42,176 bases of DNA from Victivallis vadensis. GTDB lineage: Bacteria > Verrucomicrobiota > Lentisphaeria > Victivallales > GWF2-50-93. The notes below the pieces were generated by a model, which did not search any database, was not told where the DNA came from, and was given only the letters and a program-made list of their open reading frames with translations. Below, one piece after another: positions 15,849 to 26,209 of the stretch. The stretch is from NCBI GenBank assembly GCA_020718525.1, contig DYRX01000002.1:1-42176 (forward strand), given 5' to 3'. Position 1 is the stretch's first letter, and each line of letters opens with the position of its first letter. The position numbers and the translations under genes were made by a program.

Positions 15849-18647
15849 ATGAATACGAATCCTGTGGCAATTTTCCAGAAAAGACTCGCTTCCTTGAGAA
15901 GGCGGAGGCAGGCGGCTCTTCTCGCTATTGACATTCTGGCGCTGTCCGGAGAGGCGCTGATGCTTCTGGCAATATACGCGCTCGCCGACTTCTTTTTGGC
16001 GTTTCCTCCCGCCGCCCTTGTCATAATTGACGCTTCCATCGTTGTCCTCCTGCTTCTGCATTTTATCCTCCGCGCAAGCAGGACGGCATCCTATTCGGAT
16101 GGAAAAATGTCGGAAGATCTCGACAAGGCGTTCGAACACCGCAGGCAGGATATCCTGAGCGCATATGAACTGCGGAAAGAAATTCGGAGCCGGGACGGAG
16201 ACACCGATATCCGCGAATATCTCGTCGCCCGCGTGATGAAGAAGGCAAGCCACATTATTGAGGAAGCCGGATTCAGACAAATCATGCCGTTCCGCGAATT
16301 TCGCAACGTCGCAAAAATGTTTCTTGTCCAGGTGCTTGTCTGCGCGGCAATACTTGGCATTCCGCGCCATGCGAGCGCCATTATTCTCGCGAGAATTTTT
16401 CATCCGTTCGATGACAATCCCCCATACAGCTCCTACACCTTTGAAATAGATCCGGCGGAGCCGGAGGTCATATACGGTGGAAACATTGAGATTTCAGCGA
16501 CTGTCAGAGGAGCAAAGACGCTCTCACAGGTCTGGCTGATGACCAGGGACGAGACCGGAATGATTCACAAAGCACCATGCTTCCGCGAGGGCGGAAACAA
16601 GTTTGTCCAGCGCATAGAAAAAGTCACAGCTCCGCTCAGTTTCTGCTTCTCGACGGGCAGGGCTAGAAGCAGATGGACTAATCTGGAGCTCCTCCTCCAG
16701 CCGCAGATATCCATGGCTCAGATCAGTCTGGCTCCGCCCGCCTACAGCAGGCTTCCAGCAAAAACTTTTTATGCTGGTGCCGCCGAACTGCAGGGATTGC
16801 CCGGCACCATTGCGGAACTCTCGATAAGCAGTAACAGACCCCTTTCCCATGGAAGACTTTCTCTGAAATACAAGAAGACAGGAGCGACAGAAATCATAGC
16901 CGCAGAAAAAAGCGGCGACAAGAGTCTGCTTTTCAGATGGGAGATAAAGGAAGAGGCCCAGCTCAAGGCGTATGTCAGCGATTTTATCGGCACTGAATGC
17001 CGTGAACCGCTATTGATGGCGCAGACTTTGAAGGAAGATGCGCCCCCCAGGATCCATCTGCTGTCGCCGGAGACATTCCTGCTAGCCACCCCGTCCGTCA
17101 AAGTACCTGTATCTGCACGTGCAGAAGATGATATCGGCATTAAACGGATAGATTTTGTCAGATCCGTGACTGGCTTCAGAGACAGGGCTGTCTTTGCAGG
17201 TCCTCGGGAACACACCCGCAGTTACAGTTATGAAACATCTCTAGATCTCAAGGTACTCGGAGTAGTGCCGGGAGAGACAATAGAACTATATTTCGAAGCG
17301 TCTGATTTCAATCCGAGCATGCTCGGCTATGCGGTTTCAGATGTTGCGAAGATATCTATAATTTCCGAAGAGGATTATGCCAGACAGCTCAGAGACAGGA
17401 CAGCCTGCGAACAGTTCTTTGAACGCTACAGAGTCATGGAGGCGGAACTGCTTGAGCTGAAAAAACTTCTATCCGAAATGAAACAATCCCTTCAGAAAGG
17501 GGAGCTTGACTTGGAGGGAAAGGGATCCATGATAAAGAAAATAAAGGAGGCAAACGACCGTGCTAGAAATTTATTTGGCGGGCTGGAGAAAGACTTTCCA
17601 ATATATGACATCGAAAAGGAGCATGGGGGGATTCTGGAAGAATTCACAAAGTTATTTGATAAGAATGAGCTGGCGATTTCCCAAATGAAGCCTTCAGATT
17701 CCAATCCAGATCTGGAAACAAAGATTGATGAGCTTCTGAATCAGACGGAGTCTTCGCAGGGGAGCATGGACGAGATGACAAAAGATGCCGGAGAACTCGA
17801 AAAACTAGTCAAGGTGCTTAGGCACTCAGTCAAGTTCATGGCTCTCCTCGGCCAGCAGGAATATCTTGCGAGGCGCCTCCAACGCTATGCCTCGGAAAAC
17901 ACACCCGTTGCAGGCAGTCCAATGCTAAAGACATTGGGAATCAAGGAGATGGAAATCAGAAAAGAGCTGATGCTTCTGTCTTCACAGCTTGCGGAAGATG
18001 CCAAGGCAATCACGGACGCGCAATATGACGACCTAAAGAAAAGCTCTCTGAAATTTTCCAGGAGGATCGATGAACTTGAGATTCCCGAGCTGATGAGGAA
18101 ATCGGCTGAGACGGCGGAAAGCGGCAATGGCGAAAGAGCCCATCACCATGGAAAGCTCGCCCTGGAAAAAATGCGCCAGATAGCATCGGAATTCGAAGAG
18201 TCGGAATTTGGATCGTGCTGTCTCGGCAACGAGGGGAGATTCAATCCTTCGTTCAGCCTAAGGACTAGGGACAGAATCCAGAAGACCCTCGGCGAGCTTC
18301 TCCAGTCGCTGATCTGCCAGCAGAAAGGCGGAAGGGGAGCAGGATCAGGGCTCGGAATCGGCGGAGGGGGGCTCGGGAATCTGAATGACGGCTATTCCGC
18401 TGGCGATTATTCGCCGCTGAAAATTCCAATCATCGGTCCGGACAGACTCGAGCTTTCGCAGTCCGAAAATACAGGAGCTTCCAACGATGATGGCGCAGTC
18501 GCGGCGGGGAAATCCGGCATCGGAGCGGAGAACAGGGAACTGCTCAAAATTGATGATCGCACAAAAACTGGAACCGAAAGCATTCCGCTCGACGAAGTCC
18601 CGGAAAAATACATAGATGCAGTGAAAAACTATTTTGGTCAAAACTGA
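15849..18647 (+). CDS. DUF4175-like large membrane protein with coiled coil
   Basis: A 932-residue protein beginning 1 base after the previous stop. Two hydrophobic stretches near the N-terminus (about 24-72) and one near 155-180 anchor it. A beta-rich extracytoplasmic part follows (Ig-like, FEIDPAEPEVIYGGNIEISA), and then a long charged helical region (about 510-760) that should form coiled coils. A Gly-rich stretch (GGRGAGSGLGIGGGGLGNL) precedes the tail. This layout is that of the DUF4175-type proteins that follow MoxR, DUF58 and VWA genes in Planctomycetes and Verrucomicrobia. It probably reaches across the periplasm as a scaffold. No catalytic motif was seen. The start has only a weak ribosome site and is likely coupled. 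Confidence 0.85.
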   Translation: MNTNPVAIFQKRLASLRRRRQAALLAIDILALSGEALMLLAIYALADFFLAFPPAALVIIDASIVVLLLLHFILRASRTASYSDGKMSEDLDKAFEHRRQDILSAYELRKEIRSRDGDTDIREYLVARVMKKASHIIEEAGFRQIMPFREFRNVAKMFLVQVLVCAAILGIPRHASAIILARIFHPFDDNPPYSSYTFEIDPAEPEVIYGGNIEISATVRGAKTLSQVWLMTRDETGMIHKAPCFREGGNKFVQRIEKVTAPLSFCFSTGRARSRWTNLELLLQPQISMAQISLAPPAYSRLPAKTFYAGAAELQGLPGTIAELSISSNRPLSHGRLSLKYKKTGATEIIAAEKSGDKSLLFRWEIKEEAQLKAYVSDFIGTECREPLLMAQTLKEDAPPRIHLLSPETFLLATPSVKVPVSARAEDDIGIKRIDFVRSVTGFRDRAVFAGPREHTRSYSYETSLDLKVLGVVPGETIELYFEASDFNPSMLGYAVSDVAKISIISEEDYARQLRDRTACEQFFERYRVMEAELLELKKLLSEMKQSLQKGELDLEGKGSMIKKIKEANDRARNLFGGLEKDFPIYDIEKEHGGILEEFTKLFDKNELAISQMKPSDSNPDLETKIDELLNQTESSQGSMDEMTKDAGELEKLVKVLRHSVKFMALLGQQEYLARRLQRYASENTPVAGSPMLKTLGIKEMEIRKELMLLSSQLAEDAKAITDAQYDDLKKSSLKFSRRIDELEIPELMRKSAETAESGNGERAHHHGKLALEKMRQIASEFEESEFGSCCLGNEGRFNPSFSLRTRDRIQKTLGELLQSLICQQKGGRGAGSGLGIGGGGLGNLNDGYSAGDYSPLKIPIIGPDRLELSQSENTGASNDDGAVAAGKSGIGAENRELLKIDDRTKTGTESIPLDEVPEKYIDAVKNYFGQN

Positions 18648-18658
18648 AGGAGTGCAGA

Positions 18659-19339
18659 ATGAAAAGTATACCTGGCATTGCTTTTATTTATTCATCCCTA
18701 TTTTTCTTCGCATCAATTGCTTTGCTGTTTACGGCGGACTTGTCAGCCAAGGATGAAGTTGTCCAGTGCGCGAACCTGATCTATGCCGGAAATAACACGT
18801 CGAGATGCTTCAGCGATGAGTTTCTCAGCATAGTACAGCGAAAAACCGCCATATCTACAGAGAGAAGATTCAAGAGCGTAAAACTAGATTCGGAAGAGCT
18901 TTTCAAATATCCTTTTGCCATGATGACGGGCGAAGCTGATTTCATATTCAGCCAGAAGGAGAGGGAAAACCTGAAGAGGTATCTGGCAAGCGGCGGCTTC
19001 ATGCTCGTCTCCGCCGGATGTTCTAGCAGGAACTTCGACCAGGCTTTCCGCAGGGAGATAAAAGCAGTCTTCAAAGATGCCAAACTCGAGTCAATCCCGA
19101 TCGAGCATCCTCTTTTCAGGACGGTCAATGATATAAGGAAATTGGAATTGAGCCATGAATCCAGCGAAAAGGTTTCCCTCGAAGGACTTCAGATAAACGG
19201 CAAAATCGTACTCATATATTCCCGGCATGGCCTGAATGACACTGCCAACACTCGCGGCTGCTGCTGCTGTGGAGGCAATGAACTCAGAAACGCCTCGGAT
19301 ATAAATGTCAACATATTGGTCTATGCATTACTGCATTGA
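18659..19339 (+). CDS. DUF4159 protein with signal peptide and CCCC motif
   Basis: A 226-residue protein. The signal peptide covers residues 1-30 (FIYSSLFFFASIALLFTADL). The DUF4159 domain follows, with CANLIYAGN, the central FIFSQKERENLKRYLASGGF and the C-terminal NVNILVYALLH. DUF4159 has a flavodoxin/amidotransferase-like fold and regularly ends MoxR-VWA-DUF4175 operons; its activity is unknown. Near the C-terminus it carries TRGCCCCGGNE, four Cys in a row, which could bind metal or exchange disulfides. That is notable because the next gene encodes a thiol-redox fusion. The ribosome site AAGGAG is well placed. The gap to the next gene is 27 bases. Confidence 0.9.
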   Translation: MKSIPGIAFIYSSLFFFASIALLFTADLSAKDEVVQCANLIYAGNNTSRCFSDEFLSIVQRKTAISTERRFKSVKLDSEELFKYPFAMMTGEADFIFSQKERENLKRYLASGGFMLVSAGCSSRNFDQAFRREIKAVFKDAKLESIPIEHPLFRTVNDIRKLELSHESSEKVSLEGLQINGKIVLIYSRHGLNDTANTRGCCCCGGNELRNASDINVNILVYALLH

Positions 19340-19366
19340 AGGCGGAACCCGGAAGACAGGAGACAA

Positions 19367-22300
19367 ATGAATAGAGCGGCAAAGCAATTGTCAGCATCCT
19401 TCCTATTTGCGATGCTCATTGTTTCCACAGCGCATTCCAACGTTCCCTTAGGGAAAACGCCGAAAATCCCGGAGGGGGTGCCTGGCGGCATTTTATTGGA
19501 AGCGCCTGCCGACATTGCAGGAAAAGGCAAATCAGAGGAACTTCCACCCATCTGGCAGAAATCTCTTTCGACCGCCCTGATCATGGCAGGCATGGAGTAC
19601 CGTCCAGTCTTCCTTTTCTTCCATTCCCCAGAATGTCCGTGGTGTGCAAGGCTCAAGGAACTTTTTGAGGACAAGGATATTGAGTCCGTGCTTAAACATT
19701 TTATTCTCGTGGAATGCGATGTGAACAAAGATCCCGCCACCGCCCATAATTATCAGGTGCAGGGAGTCCCGCTGATTCTTTTCATTTCCGGAGACGGCCG
19801 TATCAGAGGCGCGGTTCAGGGATTTACAACAAAAGATGAACTCCTCAGTGCCATAAGATCTGTAATCAGCAACCAGATACAGGTCAGGAAGGATAAGGAA
19901 TCTCTTATGTTGATAAGCAAGCTGGATCAGAATTCCTTTCCCGACGAAAGATGGCCGGATCTGATCCTGCTCATCGGCGACAGAGCTGACGGCAAGGAGG
20001 AGATTGTGAAGCGCATCATGAAACTCTCGCCGTTCCCGAAGGAGAAAATTGTCGCCCTGCTTGAGCACAGGCTTCTTGCCGTCAGGACTGGAGCTATCGA
20101 AATACTCGAAGAGATAGTCGGAGACGAGTTCTCCTACGATCCGTGGCGGAGCAGAGAGGAGAACGCTGACACCATTGCAAGATGGAAGGAATGGGCGGCC
20201 AATAAAGATCCCGTTTCCACTGACAGGCATTCTCCGCTGACAAAGGAAAAATGCGATCGGCTTCTGAACGAGATTATATCCGACAATAAAGACCGCTATT
20301 CAAGGGCGCTAAGAAGCCTTGAAGACTGTGGAGACGGCTGCATCGCGGCGATTGATGAGTTTATCGCCTCGCATGGCTCCCTTTCCGAAGGCGCAAAAAA
20401 CCGGCTGAAAGAAGTAAAGTACATGACAATCCTGTCTGACACGGCGGGAATAGATCCCGGTCCACTGGCGCATCAACTGCTTTCAGGGAGTCTTGACAAC
20501 AGACTCAGGGCAGTGCTGGAACTGAAGAAGGCGGGGCTCCGCGGGGTTCCGATCCTGAAGGACTTCCTTGAACATCCAGAGCCAGTGTTAAGGGAGACTG
20601 CGATAGACACTATTGTTGATACAGGCGGAAGGATGGCGGCGCACATAATTGAAAATCATATCGCGTCGGAAAAGGACAGCGATGTGCTCTTCTCGATATT
20701 GAAAAGTCTTGGGAAGCTGAAAACTAAGACAAGCGCGAAGATACTTGCTTCGTTCCTTTCAAACGGGAACGAGGATCTGGCTGTCATTGCATTGAAAGGC
20801 CTGGCGGACATCAGGGCGGCCAGCATGATAGATCAGATTGCCGGCTGTCTTGATGATCCAAGATGGAGAGTCAAGGTAGCGGCGCTTGAAGCAATCACCG
20901 AACTGGGCGACAAAGGCAAAAGCGCTCTCACAAAAAGCGCGGTGGCAAGGACAAAAATTGAATCCCTGATGAACGACAGCGACGAATATGTGCGCTTCAA
21001 GTCTGTCCTTGCCCTGGCTCACTTCACGTCCGGCGGAACCATGAGGAAGCTCGAGGAAGCCTTCATGAAGGATGACAGCATAAAAGGCGCGGTTATAAGC
21101 TCGTATGGCAGTAGGGACTTATGCATCCCTGACAAATTTGTGAAGGGCCTGGTCGGCAAGGATTCTGCAGTTCTTCTCACGGTGGTCCGGGCGCTTGACA
21201 AGTGCGACGAGAAACAGCTCCATCTCGCTAAATTTCTAGCCGCAAATACGAATCCGGACATATCGGTTCCGGCGGCGGCATTCATCGCGAAAAACGGTTT
21301 TTCCGATCCTGACTCCATTGCGCTCATGGCGGAACTTCTGAAAAATGGCAAGAGGGAAGCTGTTCTGGCCGTGCTGAAAAATCTAAAGATACCAGACAGC
21401 AATTCGAGAAGCTCCGACTATCGGAACGTGCTCGAAGAACTTTCCTTCGCCAGCTCTTCTGAAGGAAGCTCGGATTCCGCCAATTCGTCTATTCCCCCCG
21501 GAACAAGCAAGGATCTGGAGGATCTTTTTGCCGCGTTTGAAAGCGGTGTAGACACTGCAAAGCCTGCCAAGACCGGGAGCCGAGTCGAGATCCCCGCCTC
21601 CGCAAAGCCGGCGCCGCCAGCGGAAACAATATCAGAGCAGAAGGAAAAGCCTCCAGATCTGAATGATATTTTCGAGGCGTTCGGCGACTCCCCCACTCCT
21701 ACTGCATCCTCAGGGAAAGCGGATAAACCAGGAAGAATCTCGCAGAACGACTTTTTCAGCGAAATAAAAAAACTGGCAATGGAGAGCGACGACGAGGAAC
21801 TGAAATTTGCCGCGGCATTAGTGATGATAAGGAAGGGGGACGAGGAAATACTTCCCCTGATGGAAAATCTTTTCCCGTCCCAGACCGAGGAGCTAAGAGC
21901 CGAAATTGTGGACTCGGCTGACAGCGGAACCCTTGCCGCAGGCAAATTCCTTCTCAAGGCGCTTTCGGATCCTTCCATGCAAGTCAGGAAAAATGCGGCG
22001 GCAGGGCTCCTAAAATCGAAACACCCGGAACAGCTTGCAGAATTCCTGAACTCAATTGGAAGGCCGGATTCAAAGCTGAAAATCTATGAATTGGACTGGA
22101 CCAGAATCAGCCTCGGGAACCACTATGACACTAGCGTAAAAGATAAAAAGCTTCGAGCCGTCCTCAGATCCTGGGCGATAAATACGGTGAAAAACAATCC
22201 CGATCCATCATTTAAAGACGCCGCTCTTTTTGTAATCGGAATGACATGGGCCAAAGACGACGGAAAAATCGTGTCGGAATATTTCTCGTCGGAAAATGTC

Positions 22301-24067
22301 TGGCTCCGACGCGCCGCATACTACACACTTTCAAATTCGCTTGACGCTTTCATACTGCAGATACCGGACATGCTCAAGGACAAGTCAGACCGGATAAGGG
22401 AGCTAATTCCGGCGATCGCGTCCGCAAAATACGGCGAGAGCTCCAGATACAGCTCGGAATCTGTCTTTTTCTTTGACGAAAAGAATTTTTTCAGGAACTA
22501 CAACTATGCCAATATCCGGTCATACTCATCACGACGCCCAAAAATGAATCCAGCTGTGAGGGATGCGCTTTTCATGCTAACTTCAGACGAGTCAATGAAA
22601 ATCCGCCTAGATTCGTTTCTGGCTCTTCTTGACGCCCGTGAACCGCTTGATCTCAGGGAACTGATCCGAACGGCAAACTCCTTTCCGGATCAGAAAACGA
22701 TCTCTTCTAAAATCACCAATTTCATAGAAAAGAACTACAAAAGCCTCGGGCGGAATTTTGAGGTGCTTCTGTCATACCTTGACGAGGAAAGCGTCTCGCC
22801 TGAAGATCTTGCAAAGATATACAAGCATTTCAATGTTGACAGCGAATCGCTGAGCTCCTCGCTGGATTTCAAGGCGTTTTACAGAAAATCCGATCCCGTA
22901 GAGGCGGAATTTATTCTTTCGGCAGAAGCCTTGGCGGAACCCGCGCTGGAGAAGATGGAAAATCCGCTCATCGTATATTTTGACAAGCCCGGATGCTCGG
23001 ACTGCACCCGTGTGAAAAAAATCCTCCGCGAAATGAAGGAGCTTTTCCCGGATCTTGAAATCGAGACATACAATATTTCAAAAGTAGATGCCATGCGCCT
23101 TAACGAGGCATACAGCGAAAACGCAGGCACGCCGACTTCGACAAGACTTGTCGCACCATCGGTTTTTTCTGGGAAAGGCTATCTTGTCAAATCGCAGATA
23201 GATTATGACGGCATCAGAAGGCTCCTTTCCGAATCGGCTCCGCTCCCGAGAACTTCGTGGCGCATAAGTCCAGCCAGCGCGGAAATTTTCCGGAACGACA
23301 CCAAGCTCGCCGAACGTTTTTCCAACATAACTTGGCTTGTCGTGGCTTCCGGCGGTTTCTGGGACGGTCTAAATCCGTGCGCCTTTGCGGCTATGATATT
23401 TTTCATTTCATATCTGCGGATTGCAAGGAGGAGTCCCGCTGAAATCGCACATGTTGGAATGGCATTTGTCGCTGGAGTGTTTATCGCATATTATCTCCTC
23501 GGACTCGGCATCTCTGAAATCATCTACCATATATCTTTCTATGAAAATGTTAAAACGTGGTTTGACCGAGCTATGATAGCAATGGTCTTCATTCTTTTTG
23601 TCATGAGCGTATATGACGGAGTCATGAGTGCCAGGGGCCGCACTGAAGATATAAGCCTACAGCTTCCGGAAAGACTGAAGGAGAAGATCAGAACCACGAT
23701 AAGGATAGGGGCAAGGCATCGCCGTTTCATCTCCGCCGCATTCGTCACGGGGCTGACAATTTCTTTCCTCGAGTTTGCATGCACAGGGCAGGTATATCTT
23801 CCGGTAATTCAATATATGCTTGAAAGCGGCGGCAAAAAACTTGCCGCACTGTATTATCTGCTTGTCTACAACGTCGCCTTCGTCCTTCCCCTAGTCATTG
23901 TTTTCATCATCGCATTTTCCGGAATGAAAAATGAAAAACTTGTAGATCTTATGCGAAAGAACGCCGCAATCGTCAAATTTGCGACTGCGCTTCTCTTCCT
24001 CCTCATACTCGTTTTCCTTATATCTCAAAACAAATTTATGATTGCGTCTATTTTTCGCCTGAACTGA
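19367..24067 (+). CDS. Thioredoxin / HEAT-repeat / second CxxC / CcdA-DsbD-like membrane fusion protein
   Basis: A 1566-residue multidomain protein. Signal peptide 1-24. Thioredoxin-like domain about 78-165 with CPWC (90-93) and the cis-Pro context VQGVPLILF. A long helical HEAT-repeat region follows (about 215-1150, with VRKNAAAGLLKSKHPEQLAE and similar), interrupted by a Pro/Ser/Ala-rich linker near 700-775. A second redox domain has CSDC (1210-1213, IVYFDKPGCSDCTRVKK). The C-terminal membrane domain of six or more helices has the CcdA/DsbD Cys pair in NPCAF (Cys1338) and ACTGQ (Cys1472). DsbD relays electrons from the cytosol through such a membrane pair to periplasmic thioredoxins, and here all stages are in one chain separated by HEAT scaffolds. 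It is last in the operon, with GGAG before the ATG. A 161-base gap separates it from the convergent next gene; I see no clear terminator there. Confidence 0.93.
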   Translation: MNRAAKQLSASFLFAMLIVSTAHSNVPLGKTPKIPEGVPGGILLEAPADIAGKGKSEELPPIWQKSLSTALIMAGMEYRPVFLFFHSPECPWCARLKELFEDKDIESVLKHFILVECDVNKDPATAHNYQVQGVPLILFISGDGRIRGAVQGFTTKDELLSAIRSVISNQIQVRKDKESLMLISKLDQNSFPDERWPDLILLIGDRADGKEEIVKRIMKLSPFPKEKIVALLEHRLLAVRTGAIEILEEIVGDEFSYDPWRSREENADTIARWKEWAANKDPVSTDRHSPLTKEKCDRLLNEIISDNKDRYSRALRSLEDCGDGCIAAIDEFIASHGSLSEGAKNRLKEVKYMTILSDTAGIDPGPLAHQLLSGSLDNRLRAVLELKKAGLRGVPILKDFLEHPEPVLRETAIDTIVDTGGRMAAHIIENHIASEKDSDVLFSILKSLGKLKTKTSAKILASFLSNGNEDLAVIALKGLADIRAASMIDQIAGCLDDPRWRVKVAALEAITELGDKGKSALTKSAVARTKIESLMNDSDEYVRFKSVLALAHFTSGGTMRKLEEAFMKDDSIKGAVISSYGSRDLCIPDKFVKGLVGKDSAVLLTVVRALDKCDEKQLHLAKFLAANTNPDISVPAAAFIAKNGFSDPDSIALMAELLKNGKREAVLAVLKNLKIPDSNSRSSDYRNVLEELSFASSSEGSSDSANSSIPPGTSKDLEDLFAAFESGVDTAKPAKTGSRVEIPASAKPAPPAETISEQKEKPPDLNDIFEAFGDSPTPTASSGKADKPGRISQNDFFSEIKKLAMESDDEELKFAAALVMIRKGDEEILPLMENLFPSQTEELRAEIVDSADSGTLAAGKFLLKALSDPSMQVRKNAAAGLLKSKHPEQLAEFLNSIGRPDSKLKIYELDWTRISLGNHYDTSVKDKKLRAVLRSWAINTVKNNPDPSFKDAALFVIGMTWAKDDGKIVSEYFSSENVWLRRAAYYTLSNSLDAFILQIPDMLKDKSDRIRELIPAIASAKYGESSRYSSESVFFFDEKNFFRNYNYANIRSYSSRRPKMNPAVRDALFMLTSDESMKIRLDSFLALLDAREPLDLRELIRTANSFPDQKTISSKITNFIEKNYKSLGRNFEVLLSYLDEESVSPEDLAKIYKHFNVDSESLSSSLDFKAFYRKSDPVEAEFILSAEALAEPALEKMENPLIVYFDKPGCSDCTRVKKILREMKELFPDLEIETYNISKVDAMRLNEAYSENAGTPTSTRLVAPSVFSGKGYLVKSQIDYDGIRRLLSESAPLPRTSWRISPASAEIFRNDTKLAERFSNITWLVVASGGFWDGLNPCAFAAMIFFISYLRIARRSPAEIAHVGMAFVAGVFIAYYLLGLGISEIIYHISFYENVKTWFDRAMIAMVFILFVMSVYDGVMSARGRTEDISLQLPERLKEKIRTTIRIGARHRRFISAAFVTGLTISFLEFACTGQVYLPVIQYMLESGGKKLAALYYLLVYNVAFVLPLVIVFIIAFSGMKNEKLVDLMRKNAAIVKFATALLFLLILVFLISQNKFMIASIFRLN

Positions 24068-24228
24068 AAATTGCCGTGTTTTTCCTGACATGTCTCTTGA
24101 CGATGCCATAAACCTTAAAAAAGCAGTTGGATTTTTAGAGAGGAGACATTAGCAAGTATCCTACGCATCAAAACGTCGCCTACGGGTTCCAGACACAGAA
24201 GGCGTAAATAAAACTTTTCTGAGCCCCT

Positions 24229-26118
24229 TCAGAGGGAAATCATTTCGACAGACTCGTTTTCTGCTGGGCAGTGGCATTCGATCTGGTAGTTTTCCGACAT
24301 TTTCCCTTTCGGAATCGTTTCAGAATATTCTTTCTTCTCGCCATTTTCGATCCATTTGTGGACGAGAAGGATGGGCGTGTCGAGCTGTTGGGTGTCTTTT
24401 TCCAGATACTGCAGTCTGAATTTCGCGAGCAGTGCGCCCGTGTGCGCTGTAAATCTGATGAGGCATGAGGAGCATTCGCTTTCGATTGCAGTTTCGGCGT
24501 CTGCCAAAAAATGCCACTTTTGCGTATAGATCCGGACCTGCTCGTCAAAAACCTTGCGCCAGGTCTTGCCCGCGTCCTCGGAAATCTCGCAGAGTACTCT
24601 GTCCGTTCTTTTTTCCTCCTCAAGTACGTATTGGAAAAGCCCCATCACATAAATGTTCCGCAGAAATCCCGAAGGTGAGTCCAGCTTGAAAACGATGCTG
24701 AATGGATTTGATGCGTCCCTGGGGGAAAGAATCGCGGCTGAGTGCGGATTGTATTCAAGATTTTCAGACGAATGCAGAAAACGCTTGAAAATTGCAGGAT
24801 CTCTGAAGTCAACACAATGGATTCTTCTCGAGCACGCTTCTCCGTTTCCAGCACCGGATCGGTAGGTGAAGGAGTTGACTCCAGTTTTCAGCGCTGGCAG
24901 AGACGACTGCGTAAGAATGAAAAAATTGACGATCTTAAGCTGTTTCATTTCAATTTCAGCTTCGCCTCTACTCTCGATTCTGAAACGCAAGACATATCGG
25001 TATCGGTTGCAGACATGCTCTGAAATGTCCAAGACAGCCTTTCCATGCCCTGCAAAATTTCCAGCGAAAGACGCAATCTCATTCCACTGCTGAAGCCTTT
25101 CATCCAGGATTTCCACGGATATCCGCGATGAATCCGAGCCCTTTTTGAAGTATTCGAAGCTGACGACTGAGCCTCCGCATGGAGCGCCACTTGCGTCCGT
25201 GTCCGGAATTGCCGCGAAGAGATACGGCGAATCAAATTCTATTGCGAAATTCGCAGTTTTCCCTTTTTCGCCGCTAATGCCTCCGTTGCGTATGACAATA
25301 TTTTCATGGGAAAGGAAAAGCGCCTCGTAATCTTTCGCATCTCTTTTAAAATCAAGGTCTAATGTCAAGCGTCCATTGCCATAGGTTCTGTATGGGGAAA
25401 ATCTTTCCCATGGGCCAATGGGCGACCATTCCTTGGGGAATTTCTTCTTCAGATCGCGGTAGTCCTTGAAGTATATCCAGCGTCCCTCGTTTTTCCAGGA
25501 ACGCAGGATTCTTTCGCCGGGGCGCAGAACAAAGTCCATGGAATGTGTCTTCTCAAAACAGAAATCCTGATATTCCAGCTTCTCAATTTTGTACAATTCA
25601 GCCATGTCTTTGGCTGTTCTGTCCGGCAGATAATATGGATCCGACGGATTTTTCTGGGAGTGGATCAGGCTCGGATCCCTGACGCATTCCTCATAGCTTG
25701 CGATCTGTCCGTGATTTGGTGGATGCTTCATATGATAGGCATGCAAATCAGGATCGAACAAATGCCAGGCACCGTCGTAGAAGACTTCGGCGATGTGATG
25801 CCCGCGAATCTGCACGTTCCTCGCCTTTTCCAAACCTGCGAAAGAGAATAGGCACGAAAGAAGATTTGCCTGCACACCGCATACGCTGAAGCCGAATACA
25901 TTGAGCAGTTTGAGCGGATCTAGCACGCTCATTCCAGTTTCACGTTCGCATGGAGCCCAGAAGTGATATGTGCCGCTTTCAGGTGAGACCAGATAGCGCC
26001 AGAGCTCAATTGCCAGCTCCTGCCCCTTCTTGCCTTTGAAAGCTGAGTGCCCCATCAAAGATTCAAGGGAACTAGGATCGGGATGTCCTGACAAAGTTAT
26101 CCTAGGAGAAACGGGCAT
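24229..26118 (-). CDS. Transglutaminase-like superfamily protein
   Basis: A 629-residue protein. An N-terminal papain/transglutaminase-like domain has the expected order of catalytic residues: Cys80 in FSVCGVQA, His107/108 in RGHHIAEVFYDG and Asp122/124 in WHLFDPD. The C-terminal half (about 230-625) is beta-rich (YLFAAIPDTDASGAP, IEIDEQ-like strands) and probably carbohydrate- or protein-binding. No signal peptide is seen. The frame is open from ATG 26133, but the GGAGGG inside that stretch is ideally spaced for the ATG at 26118, so the shorter start is preferred. The gene is divergent from 26210-28564, which suggests a shared control region and a shared task, perhaps processing a glycoconjugate. 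Substrate unknown; it may act as a protease or amidase rather than a cross-linker. Confidence 0.8.
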   Translation of the reverse strand: MPVSPRITLSGHPDPSSLESLMGHSAFKGKKGQELAIELWRYLVSPESGTYHFWAPCERETGMSVLDPLKLLNVFGFSVCGVQANLLSCLFSFAGLEKARNVQIRGHHIAEVFYDGAWHLFDPDLHAYHMKHPPNHGQIASYEECVRDPSLIHSQKNPSDPYYLPDRTAKDMAELYKIEKLEYQDFCFEKTHSMDFVLRPGERILRSWKNEGRWIYFKDYRDLKKKFPKEWSPIGPWERFSPYRTYGNGRLTLDLDFKRDAKDYEALFLSHENIVIRNGGISGEKGKTANFAIEFDSPYLFAAIPDTDASGAPCGGSVVSFEYFKKGSDSSRISVEILDERLQQWNEIASFAGNFAGHGKAVLDISEHVCNRYRYVLRFRIESRGEAEIEMKQLKIVNFFILTQSSLPALKTGVNSFTYRSGAGNGEACSRRIHCVDFRDPAIFKRFLHSSENLEYNPHSAAILSPRDASNPFSIVFKLDSPSGFLRNIYVMGLFQYVLEEEKRTDRVLCEISEDAGKTWRKVFDEQVRIYTQKWHFLADAETAIESECSSCLIRFTAHTGALLAKFRLQYLEKDTQQLDTPILLVHKWIENGEKKEYSETIPKGKMSENYQIECHCPAENESVEMISL

Positions 26119-26209
26119 GGGATATCCCTCCAAATTTATTTATTTTCTTGCTGGAAAATCTGAAACAAAGTGTCATATTACAGCCTTCCATTTAACTTAA
26201 TTATCACAA

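Noticed and set aside
21418..21978. 186-residue minus-strand frame inside the redox fusion gene
   Set aside because: Ser-rich antisense shadow of the Pro/Ser linker and HEAT region; no start signals.
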